A stretch of 64,000 nucleotides of DNA. It comes from Arachnomyces sp. PD_36 (Eukaryota > Ascomycota > Eurotiomycetes > Onygenales > Arachnomycetaceae). Below the pieces are notes generated by a model, which saw only the letters and a list, made by a program, of their open reading frames with translations, was not told where the DNA came from and did no database searches. Made by a program: the position numbers and the translations under genes. This document shows positions 53,956 through 64,000 of the stretch, piece after piece. The DNA is taken from positions 124,001-188,000 of the forward strand of contig JANTQE010000008.1 of the NCBI GenBank assembly GCA_032988195.1. The letters run 5' to 3'. Each line of letters starts with the position of its first letter. Position 1 is the stretch's first letter.

Positions 53956-55260
53956 TTCCAGCAAAAGCCCTTTAGGCTTATTGCAAGCATACCTCATTTA
54001 TCACTCTCTTTTGTTCAACTGGTGGCCATAGTCGTCTCGAAACCAAGAACTACTTTGAGAGAAATCGTCCGGTGAAAAAAGTTATATTCGTACGGCCAAA
54101 AAGGGGCATATCCACACGGTGGGATATTTCACGCATCGCCTAGTCCCTTTCCATTGAGTCGAGCAGCGCGGTGTTCGAGTATCGGTGTAACGGCGGAAGG
54201 ATGTCGCTACATTGGGCTGCGAGATAGGACCCCCCGCTCTAAACTGTGGGGTTTGGCCGGGACAGGTATCCCGTTTCCTTTGAAATCGTACGCATAAGCG
54301 AGAGCTCAACGCCATCAGCCGTCTGCTCCCTCAGTCGTATTGCATCTTCCGCATGATTGCGGATTCTACTCTCGTCACGACGAGATTCCATGACTGGCGG
54401 ATAGCATGATTTCCGTCGGGGTCGTCTATCCCTCCTAATTAGACAATGATGCTCAAGATTGCGATTTTTGATACACAGTCCAAATCATCTCCAAGGCTGG
54501 CTGTAAAGAGGACCGACCATGCATGATGCCTTCAGTTTTCCTCGTCAGAAGTCACACGAAGGCCACCGGGGTCTTGTTGGCGAGAACAAGCGGCATCTTG
54601 TGGAAGAAGTTGGTGGTTCGACCCACGGCTTGCATGTGTCTTGAGCACGTCTCTCCAGCACATTACCTGGGAGGAACTCACACACTTGGTTGATAGTATG
54701 TAAAGGGATCAGCGAGTGCCCCGCTGCTTGCGATGGGTCTCCCGGCCGATCAGTCTGCACCCGAGTGTGGCTTGCTGACAATCCTTGACACTTGCAGGAA
54801 CAGCAGACCTTATGCACCAAGTTCCAACTTTGTGTCGCGTGCCTAATCTCATCTTTTCCTGCGTGACCTGCAAGAGCATGACTCGGGCCCGCTACTTCTA
54901 TCAACTCCTTCTCAAGTTTTCAGAGATTATGGAACCATCTCCGCACATGATACGAGTGATGGAGATGCGAGGGAGACTCGCTCGATCACCAATCACCACC
55001 ATTCTCATCATGATGAGAAGGGGGGAGGGGGGGTTCTTCCGCTGGCATCCTCCAGGGCGGCAGCTCCAGGAGATGACGCTAGGGGTGGTGCTTCCTATTG
55101 AGACAGCCTCACTGCATGGCCAATTTTTGGGCGTTGGAGACCGGAATTGCCTTAAACATGTCTTGCCAACTAGATGTTCCAGAATTGCCAAAGTATTCCC
55201 ACAGCACACTGGGTTCGTCTCCCGTTTGATAGTTGATTACGATCCCGCATAACCAGAGAA
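53956..55260. other. 1.3 kb intergenic, no gene seen
   Basis: Open frames on both strands (for example 54545-54904 minus and 54785-55252 plus) have no recognisable content or splice continuity. Confidence 0.4.
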
Positions 55261-57667
55261 ATGATACCCTCAGAAGCACTCAGCGACGCTTTTCTACACC
55301 CCGGCATCTGCCCTTCGCAGCTAGGGATTCTCTCTATCTTTCTCGGCGGCGGAGTGTTGCACAAGCCAGATGTTGACAGCGCACTTCGCGATGGCAACGA
55401 CTGGGACGGCCTTGCAGTTGTGCGGCGGAAGAGGGATATTCTGCACATTATGAAGAATATGGCTGCAGAGCTTAGCTCCTTGTTTAACATCGACAAGCTG
55501 GAAGTTCCCTGGGGCTGCTGGAAGGTAAGGATCAGAAACCCAGTGCATTTGAGCTTCTTTTGAGTCCAACTAAGAGGAATATATGATATAGGACGCGTTT
55601 AACTCCCACGTAGATGGGGAATGGGATGTTGTGCGCTTTTCCGGGTTCACAAAGGACGGCTCGAAGCGCACCGTCAAGATATTGTCGCTCGAGCATCTCG
55701 ACAGAATTTTGGGAGACTCGCAGCCTCACTCATTTGGTGTCCTAACGCCTAAGGTCCTCCGCAGCACTGAGACTCAAGACCCATCATACGGATCTCTGTT
55801 GTTCATTCATAACGCTGTTAAGGTGACGAGTGCCATTCATATCATGGAAGATGCAGATTTACTGGAAGGCCCCGTTGTATCCTCCGATGGATTCAGGAGA
55901 AGCAGCTGGCCGGGAATAATTTGTGATGTTTTGCTTACTTCTGAATGCTTGTACGAGGAAGAAAGAGGCGTCGGCAATCTCGTCAAATCAAGAGCGTGGT
56001 CAAAGTGGCTGCTCAGGAATCAACCCAGTCAGCTGGCTGACCTACTACCTCTTCTCTTTCACTGGGCAAGATTTTCCCCCGATTACCAAACGAGCCTTTT
56101 GCGCATTGGCACCAGACTGTGTGCTCTTCGTAACGGCGCGCCATCAGCACCAACTGTTGTTGGAGACGAAGATGGTTCATCCACCTACCGCGTCTGCGCA
56201 ACCCGATGCCCCAAAGACGATGCCAACCGGACCGGGTTTCGGGCCTTGATGATCAAACAATTGAAGCGCAATGAAAACAGCCACAGTTTCCGATCTCGCT
56301 CGGATTGGAAAGCGCATTTGCAGCAGCGTGAGACATTACAACCTCTCTCACGCCACTTATTCGTCTCCGAGAAAGAGTACGAGTTCGAAATCGTTCGTCC
56401 GTCACTCTACAGTCATTTCTCCATAAACTCTCAGTGCCAACAGGCAAATATCCGAATGCTTGCGAAGGGGCACGTACCGCATAATCAATGGCATAATGTG
56501 TTTGTGAAGACCGCTGCGTCTTGCGCCGCGGAGGTCGAGGCTCTTCCATGTGTGCAAGCTTACTTCCCAAGCAACGCTGTACAGGAGGTAATTGCCATTA
56601 ATCGCCAAACTCAGCAGCTTTTCTATAGCTTTTTCAACGGAAAGACGATCTTGGATATTCGGCTTGAATATTTCTTAATGAAGAAAGGGGGCGAATCCTC
56701 ATTAAGGTCACTGGGTGGAGATCTCAAGTTCGAGAGGTGGTTACTTGGCGTTGAAGCCCAGCGCGCTCAAGGTGTGATGAATGCCTATGATTCATCTTGG
56801 ATGCTGCCAAAGAAGGACTGTCCGAAGAGACAAGAAGACATGAACCTTCCGCGGGGTATCCACCGGTTTTTCTATCACCGATTGCACGGCAATCGTAGGA
56901 TCGACGAATTCTACAACAATGGAGATGTAGAGTTTCTTCGCACGCCCTCGGGTTCTCGGCTTCCTCTTTCGTCATTTCTCAGCCTCCCGATCACGATTAA
57001 TGGCGTTTCCTATGGGTCCTTGCAATCTAACCTGAACAGAGCAGAGACCTATCTTCACCCACAAGCGCCGCATTTTCAATTGTTACCCACAGCTTTTGGG
57101 CTTGGTGATGGCCATGGAGGGAATGTCATGGCCAACGTTCCCAATCGCCAGCGCGGCGCCGCGACATTGAGGTACATCGACTACGAAGTCGCAGGATTTC
57201 ATTCTCCATACATTGATATGGCCAAACCCATGTACAATGACAATTTCTTCGCCGCGCTCTATGCCGACCTCCTTGCAGATGACATCACAGACACCTGCAG
57301 CAACGGCACTAGTTGGAAGGTGGACTGGGAGGTGAGCGAGAGTCATATAGATATTTCGTACGGGTTCAAAGTAGGTTTTCTGGATAAAGGGCTAGCCGTT
57401 ACAAAACTGGAGTACGCACTGCGCCCAATGCTGGAGTATGTTGGCGGATTGGGACTGGCATCTGAGCAGGTACAGGATGCGGAGAGAGCTCTGGGGTATG
57501 CGCTGTTTTGTTGTGCGGTTCTTACCAGGAATCTGTCTTCGCGCGCAGATGTGTTCTTTTTGAATCTCGCACTTGGACTAGACCTGGTGAGAGATATGCG
57601 AGGCGTGTTTAAGAACGTGTTTGACTGGGTCAACTGGCCTTGTAACGACTCAGACAGCAATAGGTGA
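55261..57667 (+). CDS. Two-part nucleotidyltransferase-like / kinase-like protein
   Basis: Two exons (55261-55524, 55592-57667; 67-bp intron, GTAAGG donor, phase 0) give about 779 residues. The N-terminus has a helix, then LGGGVLHKPDVDSALRDGND WDGLAVV, which resembles the GG/GS...DxD core of minimal nucleotidyltransferases, with EWDVVRFSGF as a possible third acidic strand. Near residues 590-640 the sequence FGLGDGHGGNVM then RYIDYEVAGFHSPYIDMAKP fits the catalytic loop (HGxxHxxN-like) and metal-binding D/E strand of aminoglycoside-phosphotransferase-like kinases. I know no named family with both parts. There is no signal peptide or membrane segment. Its substrate is unknown; the accessory setting argues against housekeeping. 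Confidence 0.6.
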
Positions 57668-58469
57668 CATGCGCGGCCGCCTCGCAATCGTGCCTGTCTC
57701 TGAAGGGCGGGGGGAGACGCTTGTGAGTAGCGTTCCTGGTGCCACGTATCTCCCTGCATTGGGGACCAAATACGTCATGAAAGCTGCGAAGCGTGCTGAA
57801 GCGAAGTATTTCGATATTAGATTAGGGTGCCTATAACAGAAAAAAAGAGTATCCTCGTTGATACTTACTGAGTCAATGAGAACAAAATCATATTTGTAGA
57901 TGGTTCTGCGTGTGATGAGCTTTTTTGGTGTTTTCGTCCTCCCTGTTATAGGCATATGTAGGTAGACAGCGACAGCGTGACCCACCATACATACATGTCC
58001 CTACCTAGGGAAGCCCAGGGGTAGACTCGTTCCAATATGACATCTCCCACATCTGACACTAAATGTGTTGTTGTTTTCGTCGAAAAAGAATTGGACGAGA
58101 ATAATCTGGGCCCCTCTGACCGAGTTCGTCCTACGACATGTTAGAATCTGAAAGTAGGGACACGACCTTGGAAGTGACATGCACCATATCACATGAGTGT
58201 TACATACGGTGCACTACATACCCAACGGCGAAATGTGAGAAAAATATATAATAGATAAACACCTTGGTACCCTATAGAACCTCTGGAGTTGTTGTTATCA
58301 TCCGCCTTCTAACCACACAACTCTAGTCGTTACATCCGAGGTTTAACTTACCAGCTCTTTCAGTGGCCTCCACAAATAAAGGTAGGAATCCTACCATGTT
58401 GAACTTGACTCGACAAGCAATCTTCTAACTGCGTGTGAAGGTCGTCGCTCTTGATCTGCCAAAATCAAC
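57668..58469. other. Intergenic, no gene seen
   Basis: Holds the 5' flank of the NUDIX gene. No protein-like frame. Confidence 0.4.
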
Positions 58470-58994
58470 ATGACTTCCGACCGCAGTCTCCACCTCTCCG
58501 ACTCCTTTGTGATCAGCTCTGGTACTGTCACCGTCGATCTTGTTCACAAGAAACTCCTCCTTATATACTGGCGCACGACAGGCGAATACTTTCTACCCAA
58601 GGGCCGCAAGGACATTGGGGAGACTCTTGAACAGAATGCGTTACGTGAGACCTTCGAGGAAACCGGGCACAGGGTTGAACTACTTCCCTTGAAGATCGAA
58701 ACTCTTGCCACAGTACCTGAGTCAGATTCTTCTAAGACGCAGGGCAAGGAGAACGATACATTGGTTACAGAACCAGTTGCAGTACAACAGCGTGTGACGA
58801 AGGAGAAGACCCTGAAGATTATTTTTTGGTTTGCAGCAAAGGGGGACTCAGCAGAGAAGCAGGAAAAGCGGGTACAGCAAGAGGGTGAGGAGTTTGATAC
58901 GGTGTGGATGTCATTTGAGGACGGTCTCAAGACATTGTCGTTCGAGGATGATAGGCGGATCGCAGAGAGGGTTTTGCATCATGTAAAGGACTGA
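58470..58994 (+). CDS. NUDIX hydrolase
   Basis: Intronless, 174 residues, with a complete NUDIX box: GRKDIGETLEQNALRETFEETGHRV matches G-x5-E-x7-RE-x2-EE-x-G, split here by normal spacing. The four glutamates that bind metal are present. The N-terminus (SDSFVISSGTVTVD, then LLLIYWRTTGEYFLPKG) is the beta-strand lead-in of diadenosine polyphosphate/diphosphoinositol phosphohydrolase-like members. Such enzymes clear dinucleoside polyphosphates or related signals. The exact substrate cannot be read from the sequence. Confidence 0.85.
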   Translation: MTSDRSLHLSDSFVISSGTVTVDLVHKKLLLIYWRTTGEYFLPKGRKDIGETLEQNALRETFEETGHRVELLPLKIETLATVPESDSSKTQGKENDTLVTEPVAVQQRVTKEKTLKIIFWFAAKGDSAEKQEKRVQQEGEEFDTVWMSFEDGLKTLSFEDDRRIAERVLHHVKD

Positions 58995-59297
58995 ACTTGC
59001 ACGGTTTTATCTTCGGGAACTTCGTCTGATTAGCTGCTGTTCTCAATAAACATAGCTTAGAGTGACTAGAAGGAAGCGCGATGCGCCTTTCAAGCATATA
59101 CTCACTCCTGAACGTACATGCATTACACAGACATGTATATAAATATCCATGCGAAACTCGTGGTGGATGTATCAAGAAAACACGATACATGATGAATGGG
59201 CATATTTTCAGGAGCAATAAATTATGACTTGAACCTAGTGTGCATGATCTAGCAGTTAATCTTGAAGACGCCTTTGTAAATAATAGTCGCTTTATTT

Positions 59298-59990
59298 TCA
59301 TGAAGCGGCTACAGCCCCTTGCTGTTGTTGCTGAGCCATTGTTTGGATTTGAACGATCTGCGAAGGAGCCGGTTAGCTATAGTCCGTCCGAGTTCAATCG
59401 TAACCGTCAAGGTAAACCCGATAGGCCCAATTAGGGGTAAGCCATACCTCTGCCTTCTTCTTCTCGCTCTCCTCTTGGATATCCGAAATTTGTTTCTCGA
59501 TGCGCTTTCTGTTTCAAACAATATCCTCGATCAGCCCGGTGATCCCTCGAGACACAATTCACCCGGGGGGAGGCAGCATACATCTCCTTCTCAATAAATT
59601 CCAAACGCCCATTAACAGCAGTTATAGCCTCCGTCCTATCTTGCTTCAATAAAACCGGTCCAACCAGCTTGTAAATATTCGAGTCGTCGTCGAGCGATGA
59701 GAATTCCTGCCATAATCCCGTTATATTTCGTGTCTCGCTTGACGCGCAACGTTCCACATAGTGGAAATCCTTGGAATACCCAGGTCCATACCTTCTTTAC
59801 GCCCTTATTTTCCTGTTGCTGTGACTCAAGCTTCTGGCGAGCCTCGACTATGCCTTCGAGATCTAGATAAGGCTCAATGTTAGCATCATGAACAGCAAAG
59901 GAGCAAGTTAGTATTGGCCAGCAATTTACCAGTTTGAAGCTTCTGATACTGCTCCGAAAGTTCTTGCATCTGCTTCTGAGGATCCGCCAT
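59298..59990 (-). CDS. Prefoldin subunit 6
   Basis: Beta-type subunit of the hexameric prefoldin chaperone that hands actin and tubulin to the CCT chaperonin. Five short exons (59990-59930, 59862-59792, 59706-59582, 59508-59448, 59357-59298), all phase-compatible, give 125 residues. The N-terminal coiled coil MADPQKQMQELSEQYQKLQT continues to EARQKLESQQQENKGVKKEF. The hairpin NIYKLVGPVLLKQDRTEA is the clearest signature, and the C-terminal coil RIEKQISDIQEESEKKKAE ends in a Gln-rich tail. It is ordinary housekeeping. Confidence 0.92.
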
Positions 59991-60417
59991 CGTGTCTGTC
60001 TTCCTATAATTCCTCCCTTCTTGTTGCGGGAAAGAAAAAGTTGTCTGTTCCAATGCCGCCAATTTCCACCGCGACGCTAGCGGGGCAAATCAATCAAACA
60101 CGAAATCTCTCACAAACTCCACGTTCGATGACATCAGGCACATTTCGCCCAACTCTTCGAATCTGTCTCAGCTGATATAAAATACTCCCTAATCGACGGC
60201 CTTCTCACACTTTCCATTTCACATATAACTACGCTGGAGTGGTTTCCGGAAGACTTATAACAAGAAATACTCAATTGTTTCTTCTCTAAAGTTTGTATTC
60301 CTGGCTACGCTTCTCTGATGGCCAGAAGGCGACCATTTGTTGAACACAACATAATGCAGTTAAAATGACAGGAGGGGGAAAACACTGAACTACTAGATTG
60401 GCTTGAGCGGGTTTTCG
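59991..60417. other. Intergenic, no gene seen
   Basis: 5' flank of prefoldin 6 and 3' flank of the GH32 gene. Confidence 0.45.
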
Positions 60418-62064
60418 CTAAGCCGCGAAGTTGGCATAAGTGAACGAACTCAAGGTCAACTCTCCGGAATCCGACACAGCTTCGATACCCTCCGCGCCCT
60501 CATTCGGGTAGATCAACGCGGACAACGCTGCGACACCATCGTTTATAAACATCTCAACTGAGTTGTAGTCCACATAAATTGCCAGCTTTACCGTGTTTCC
60601 ACCAGCAGGATTCTTCGCAGCCCTGACTGCGTCCCAAATCTGCTTCGGTTCCGATGCCAAAGCATCCGACGCGGTGCCATCAGAATCTCTGATCAGGAAT
60701 GCCTCGGAATTTGCGAAGCTATAGCCGACTGTTGTGCCGTGGGTCCCATCGGCCTTGATGCGAAAGCGTACTTCGTTCCCATCATCGCTATCGGCCTTGA
60801 TGACCGTTGCTTGAATTACATATGCGCCTCCGGCGAGGTCAGCAGGAAGCGATGCCGTTTCTGGGTCGATTGTGATAGTCGTCCCATTAACAGAAACCGG
60901 GTTTTCGAATATGCCTTCATACCCTTCAATTGGAACACTGACTAATGTGAGAGCCCCGTCGATTGTTTGATACTTAACCTCCCGCACTAAACTCTGCTGT
61001 CCCTCGAAGTCGCCATAGTAGGGCAGAGTAGCGGCGTATCCCCAATTATTCATCCAGCCAATGGCATAACGGCTGCCATATTCGCCGTTTGGATTTTCCC
61101 AACTGACAGTAGCGTAGAAGTCCGGTCCTTCGTCCATCCACTGCGGAGAGGTGGTCGTGGCCACGAAATTGGTGCCGTTCCATGTTCCAGGCCAGTAGAC
61201 GATGCCTGTCGTCTTTTCATAATTAAACCCATTAGCGCTGGCGGCGAGAACCCAGGAACGTTTCGTGCTATCTCCGTCAAGGTCGAGCTGGTAAAAATCT
61301 GGGCACTCTAGAGTACCCAAGTCGACACCAGAGTCTAGAGGCGAGAAAGCCGATACGAATGTCCAATTCTTGAGGTCCACGGACGTATAGAAACCAATCT
61401 TGCTTCCTTCGGCCAGCGCTATGACCCATTGGTCTGCTTCATCGTCTCGGATGATTTTGGGATCTCGAAAGTCTGGCTTAGAGCCTGGGTCTGGGCTCGG
61501 CATCACAGGATTACCGTCAAAAGCAGTAAAGGTGGACCCGCTGTCAGTGGAGTAAAAAAGGGACTGCTGTTGAACACCGTCTTGCATCTGGGTCAGGATA
61601 GCAATGACAGCATCCTGACCGAAGCCGGCTGTGTTGTCTGTATCAATCACGGAGCTGCCAGATTCGATGTCGCCCAAGATCACGCCGCTGGGAGGGTTTG
61701 GTTGGTATTTCTCAATGGCCACACCTTGACCAGCCCACTGCACCATGTCGGTACTAGTAACGTGGTACCATTCTGTTCCACCCGCACCGGGGTCTGAGCT
61801 GTCCCAGTCCGAGTTCCAGAGGTAGTATAGATGATATTCGTCCCCCAGGAAAAAGGGGCGTTGGGGGTCATTCATCCATTTCGTTTCCGGAGTAAGATGG
61901 TAGCTTGGTCGCGTCTGAGCAGCGGCGAGAGGGATTGTTCCGGTCAGTTGGCCGAGAGATGAGAGTAAAATGGAGCCGAACACGAGTTTTCTCGGTAGAG
62001 AGGTAAAAAGACTAGTTATGAAGGCCATGTCCGGCTTAGAGGACCAAGATGGAAAGGAAGTCAA
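60418..62064 (-). CDS. Secreted GH32 fructosidase (inulinase/levanase/invertase family)
   Basis: Hydrolyses beta-fructosyl bonds of fructans or sucrose outside the cell. Intronless, 548 residues; the second ATG (residue 13, 62028) starts a better signal peptide, with hydrophobic core LVFGSILLSSLGQL and cleavage likely near AAAQ. The three GH32 motifs are present: WMNDPQ (nucleophile Asp66), FRDPK (transition-state Asp) and ECPD (acid/base Glu). The five-bladed propeller is followed by a C-terminal beta-sandwich (VDYNSVEMFINDGVAALSAL). The first motif has Gln where NDPN/NDPA is common, so sucrose versus fructan preference is unclear. Exo-acting inulinase/levanase is my best guess. Confidence 0.88.
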   Translation of the reverse strand: MTSFPSWSSKPDMAFITSLFTSLPRKLVFGSILLSSLGQLTGTIPLAAAQTRPSYHLTPETKWMNDPQRPFFLGDEYHLYYLWNSDWDSSDPGAGGTEWYHVTSTDMVQWAGQGVAIEKYQPNPPSGVILGDIESGSSVIDTDNTAGFGQDAVIAILTQMQDGVQQQSLFYSTDSGSTFTAFDGNPVMPSPDPGSKPDFRDPKIIRDDEADQWVIALAEGSKIGFYTSVDLKNWTFVSAFSPLDSGVDLGTLECPDFYQLDLDGDSTKRSWVLAASANGFNYEKTTGIVYWPGTWNGTNFVATTTSPQWMDEGPDFYATVSWENPNGEYGSRYAIGWMNNWGYAATLPYYGDFEGQQSLVREVKYQTIDGALTLVSVPIEGYEGIFENPVSVNGTTITIDPETASLPADLAGGAYVIQATVIKADSDDGNEVRFRIKADGTHGTTVGYSFANSEAFLIRDSDGTASDALASEPKQIWDAVRAAKNPAGGNTVKLAIYVDYNSVEMFINDGVAALSALIYPNEGAEGIEAVSDSGELTLSSFTYANFAA

Positions 62065-63371
62065 CTGTTGCGGGAGTTGCGAATACTACCTCAGTGGGAA
62101 GCTGTCACTTATGACCAGTGTTGGATGCGAATTCACAACTTCTCCCGTGGTCAGTATCATCTTATTGTTCTTATATAGATCTCGAGACTGCGTGTAAATC
62201 GCAAGAAAGCTACTGGTGGATTACTTTACCCGCTCGTGGACATTTGTTATAGAAGATCGTCTCCCCTTCAAGTCATTATAGGTTACGAATAAAAGGTCTT
62301 CCCCCACACTGGTATCGGTGAGTGCGCTTACTTCCCCAGAGTTGTTGACCAATGCATCCCGCAAAAATGCATACCTCTAAGCCCGGGACTGACTAGTGGA
62401 AGCCGATTAATTAACTTACCCCAGCAAACCCCGCATAAAATCTTGAAACGAAACGATCTTGAAGATTGGCTCATGCGTCTTTTTCCAGAACCATGTTTGT
62501 TTGGGGAAATGCGGCGTCGGATCGCGGAGCTGTGCCGCGTCTCCGCATATTAAAATAGTGGTTTCAGCCGAGTCCGAGAACGGGCAGACGTGAGAGCTAC
62601 TTTTTTTGCCAGAATCATTCTACCACGTTCAAGAGTCATTATAATGACTATCTCTCACTTCGCGATCAGCCTGGGGTTCTTTTGATGCAATCGAATAGTG
62701 GTATTGAACGCTCTACCACTGAGTTAAAAAGGTGAAGGTGTTTCAGTTGGGAGGTTGATAATCCAAAAAGTTAGATCACTCTCTGGAAAGCACGAGCGCG
62801 AATGCTCAGCCGGCAACGGGGATTTCCCAAAGTATGAGAGCCTTAAGCTCAAACGAATAGTGAACAATTTCAGCCAGAAGTGAAACGGAGACTACCAAAG
62901 GCATACCGACTCGGCCCGAGCACTCGGGATCAAGTAGACCTGTCTCGAGTGCTCGGGTTCTCCATCCCGATACAATTCGGTTAGGTCAGGTGATTTGGCT
63001 AGCGTTGGTGACAATTATAAGTGTCAGGTGATCTATACGGAGGAGTCTCGATGACATCGACCCAGCAACAAAATATCCGAGTGGGAGAAGTTCGGACAAG
63101 GAACAAAAACAACAACAACATCTGCCGATAACCCTGAAAACTCGAGTCACTATCACTTCCTAAGCCTTTCATCCGCGATTTCAACCCTCGAAATCCTCAT
63201 CCAACACCATTTGTCTGCTGCCTGTGAAACACCAAGCTTTCCTTTCGCGATTCTCTTGGCTACAGGCTACAATCAAACAATACAAAGCCCGCCCCCCACT
63301 ATATTGAGATCAAGCCGAATTCTCAATCTTTTCCGCTACACCTGCATGCGATTCTGACCCAGACCGACAAG
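62065..63371. other. 1.3 kb intergenic region
   Basis: Contains the 5' flanks of the GH32 gene (minus) and Vps4 (plus) and a tRNA-like relic at 62684-62736. Short AC-rich tract with AACAACAACAAC near 63105-63120. No coding frame supported. Confidence 0.4.
62684..62736 (-). other. tRNA-like relic with good A-box
   Basis: On the minus strand TAACTCAGTGGTAGAGCG (62726-62709) is an almost perfect tRNA D-arm/A-box. A partial B-box-like TATTCGATTGC follows within about 20 bp, which is too close for an anticodon arm. No acceptor stem pairs. It reads as a deleted tRNA or tRNA-derived element, not a working gene. Confidence 0.35.
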
Positions 63372-64000
63372 ATGAGCAATACCGACTTCCTAGGTCGAGC
63401 CATCGACACCGTAAAGAAGGCCATTGAACACGATAACGCAGGCGAATACGATAAGGCTTACCAGATTTATTATTCGGCTCTAGAGTTGTTTATGCTCGCG
63501 CTAAAATGGGAGAAAAATCCAAAGTCGAAGGAAATGATACGTGCGAAAGCTGGGGAGTATATGGAGAGGGCGGAGAAGTTGAAGAATCATTTAGCGGGGG
63601 CGGATAATAGGAAGAAACCGAGTGCAGTGGGGGCCAATGGGAAGGTGGCGCATGGGAGTGGGAAGGGAGAGTATGTCTCCGATTCTCTAGGCTGTTCTTA
63701 GTCGTTGTGCAAGAATGGCGGGTAGCTAACAGGCGATTGATAGGAAGGAGGACGAAGAAGGCGAAGATGCGGAGTCAAAGAAGTTACGAGGTGCTTTGGC
63801 GGGGGCAATTCTTTCCGATAAGCCAAATGTGAAGTGGGAAGATGTTGCTGGTCTTGATGGGGCGAAGGAGGCGTTAAAAGAAGCCGTTATTCTTCCGATA
63901 AAGTTCCCGCATCTCTTTACTGGAAAACGGCAGCCCTGGAAGGGGATATTACTCTACGGACCCCCAGGTACAGGAAAATCATATCTTGCTAAGGCTGTTG
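63372..64000 (+). CDS. VPS4: Vps4 AAA ATPase (5' part, runs off the window)
   Basis: ATPase that disassembles ESCRT-III during endosomal sorting. Exon 1 (63372-63670) starts MSNTDFLGRAIDTVKKAIEH and contains the MIT domain (NAGEYDKAYQIYYSALELFM, then a third helix to AEKLKNHL). A 73-bp intron (GTATGT donor, GATAG acceptor) joins exon 2 from 63744, beginning KEDEEGEDAESKKLRGAL. The AAA domain follows: NVKWEDVAGLDGAKEALKEA and Walker A LLYGPPGTGKSYLAKAV, where the window ends. The rest of the AAA domain lies outside. All features are those of an intact housekeeping gene. Confidence 0.95.

Noticed and set aside
1..64000. CRISPR arrays, insertion sequences, rRNA or bacterial operons
   Set aside because: None seen. 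Short spliceosomal introns and fungal housekeeping genes throughout exclude a bacterial contig.

Overview
The window is nuclear DNA of a filamentous ascomycete (Pezizomycotina). Most genes are split by short introns of about 45-85 bp (a few longer) with GTATGT/GTAAGT-like donors and CTAAC/CTGAC-type branch sites. The housekeeping genes are fungal: folliculin/Lst7, Grc3, RPA34, Med9, Vps4. I cannot place it to genus.

Main content: a compact beta-lactam antibiotic locus lies at about 20.3-41.5 kb, between housekeeping genes (Lst7 on the left, Grc3 on the right). It contains an intronless 3832-residue ACV synthetase (pcbAB, minus strand) and, divergently transcribed across a 1.9 kb promoter region, an intronless 331-residue isopenicillin N synthase (pcbC). 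Next come a six-exon acyl-CoA synthetase of the FATP/SLC27 type that resembles CefD1, and a four-exon MFS drug-efflux transporter. The specificity residues read from the three adenylation domains match the published codes for alpha-aminoadipate, cysteine and valine, so the tripeptide ACV is the expected product. No penicillin acyltransferase (penDE), epimerase (cefD2), expandase (cefEF) or acetyltransferase (cefG) gene is visible. The locus should therefore reach isopenicillin N. The CefD1-like enzyme points to CoA activation towards penicillin N rather than a Penicillium-type side-chain exchange, but that is inference.

Layout. 0-10 kb: an F-box gene, sparse or decayed sequence, a small cysteine-rich protein, a disrupted gene, a multi-exon gene with a protein-coding 87-bp minisatellite interrupted by an assembly gap, a 139-residue protein, a BTB remnant, a decayed 21-bp repeat and a membrane zinc-ribbon protein. 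10-17 kb: a Myb/SANT-like protein, eIF3k and Lst7. 17-20 kb: no convincing gene. 20-41.5 kb: the beta-lactam cluster. 41.8-49.5 kb: Grc3, RPA34, cytosolic serine hydroxymethyltransferase and Mediator subunit 9. 50-57.7 kb: an accessory stretch with a broken GMC oxidoreductase, an orphan SAM methyltransferase with a GC-AG intron, and an unusual nucleotidyltransferase-like/kinase-like protein. 58-64 kb: a NUDIX hydrolase, prefoldin subunit 6, a secreted GH32 fructosidase and the 5' part of Vps4.

Exon boundaries were worked out by hand from reading frames and splice signals. Those called with compatible phase and good signals should be close to right, but none has transcript support.
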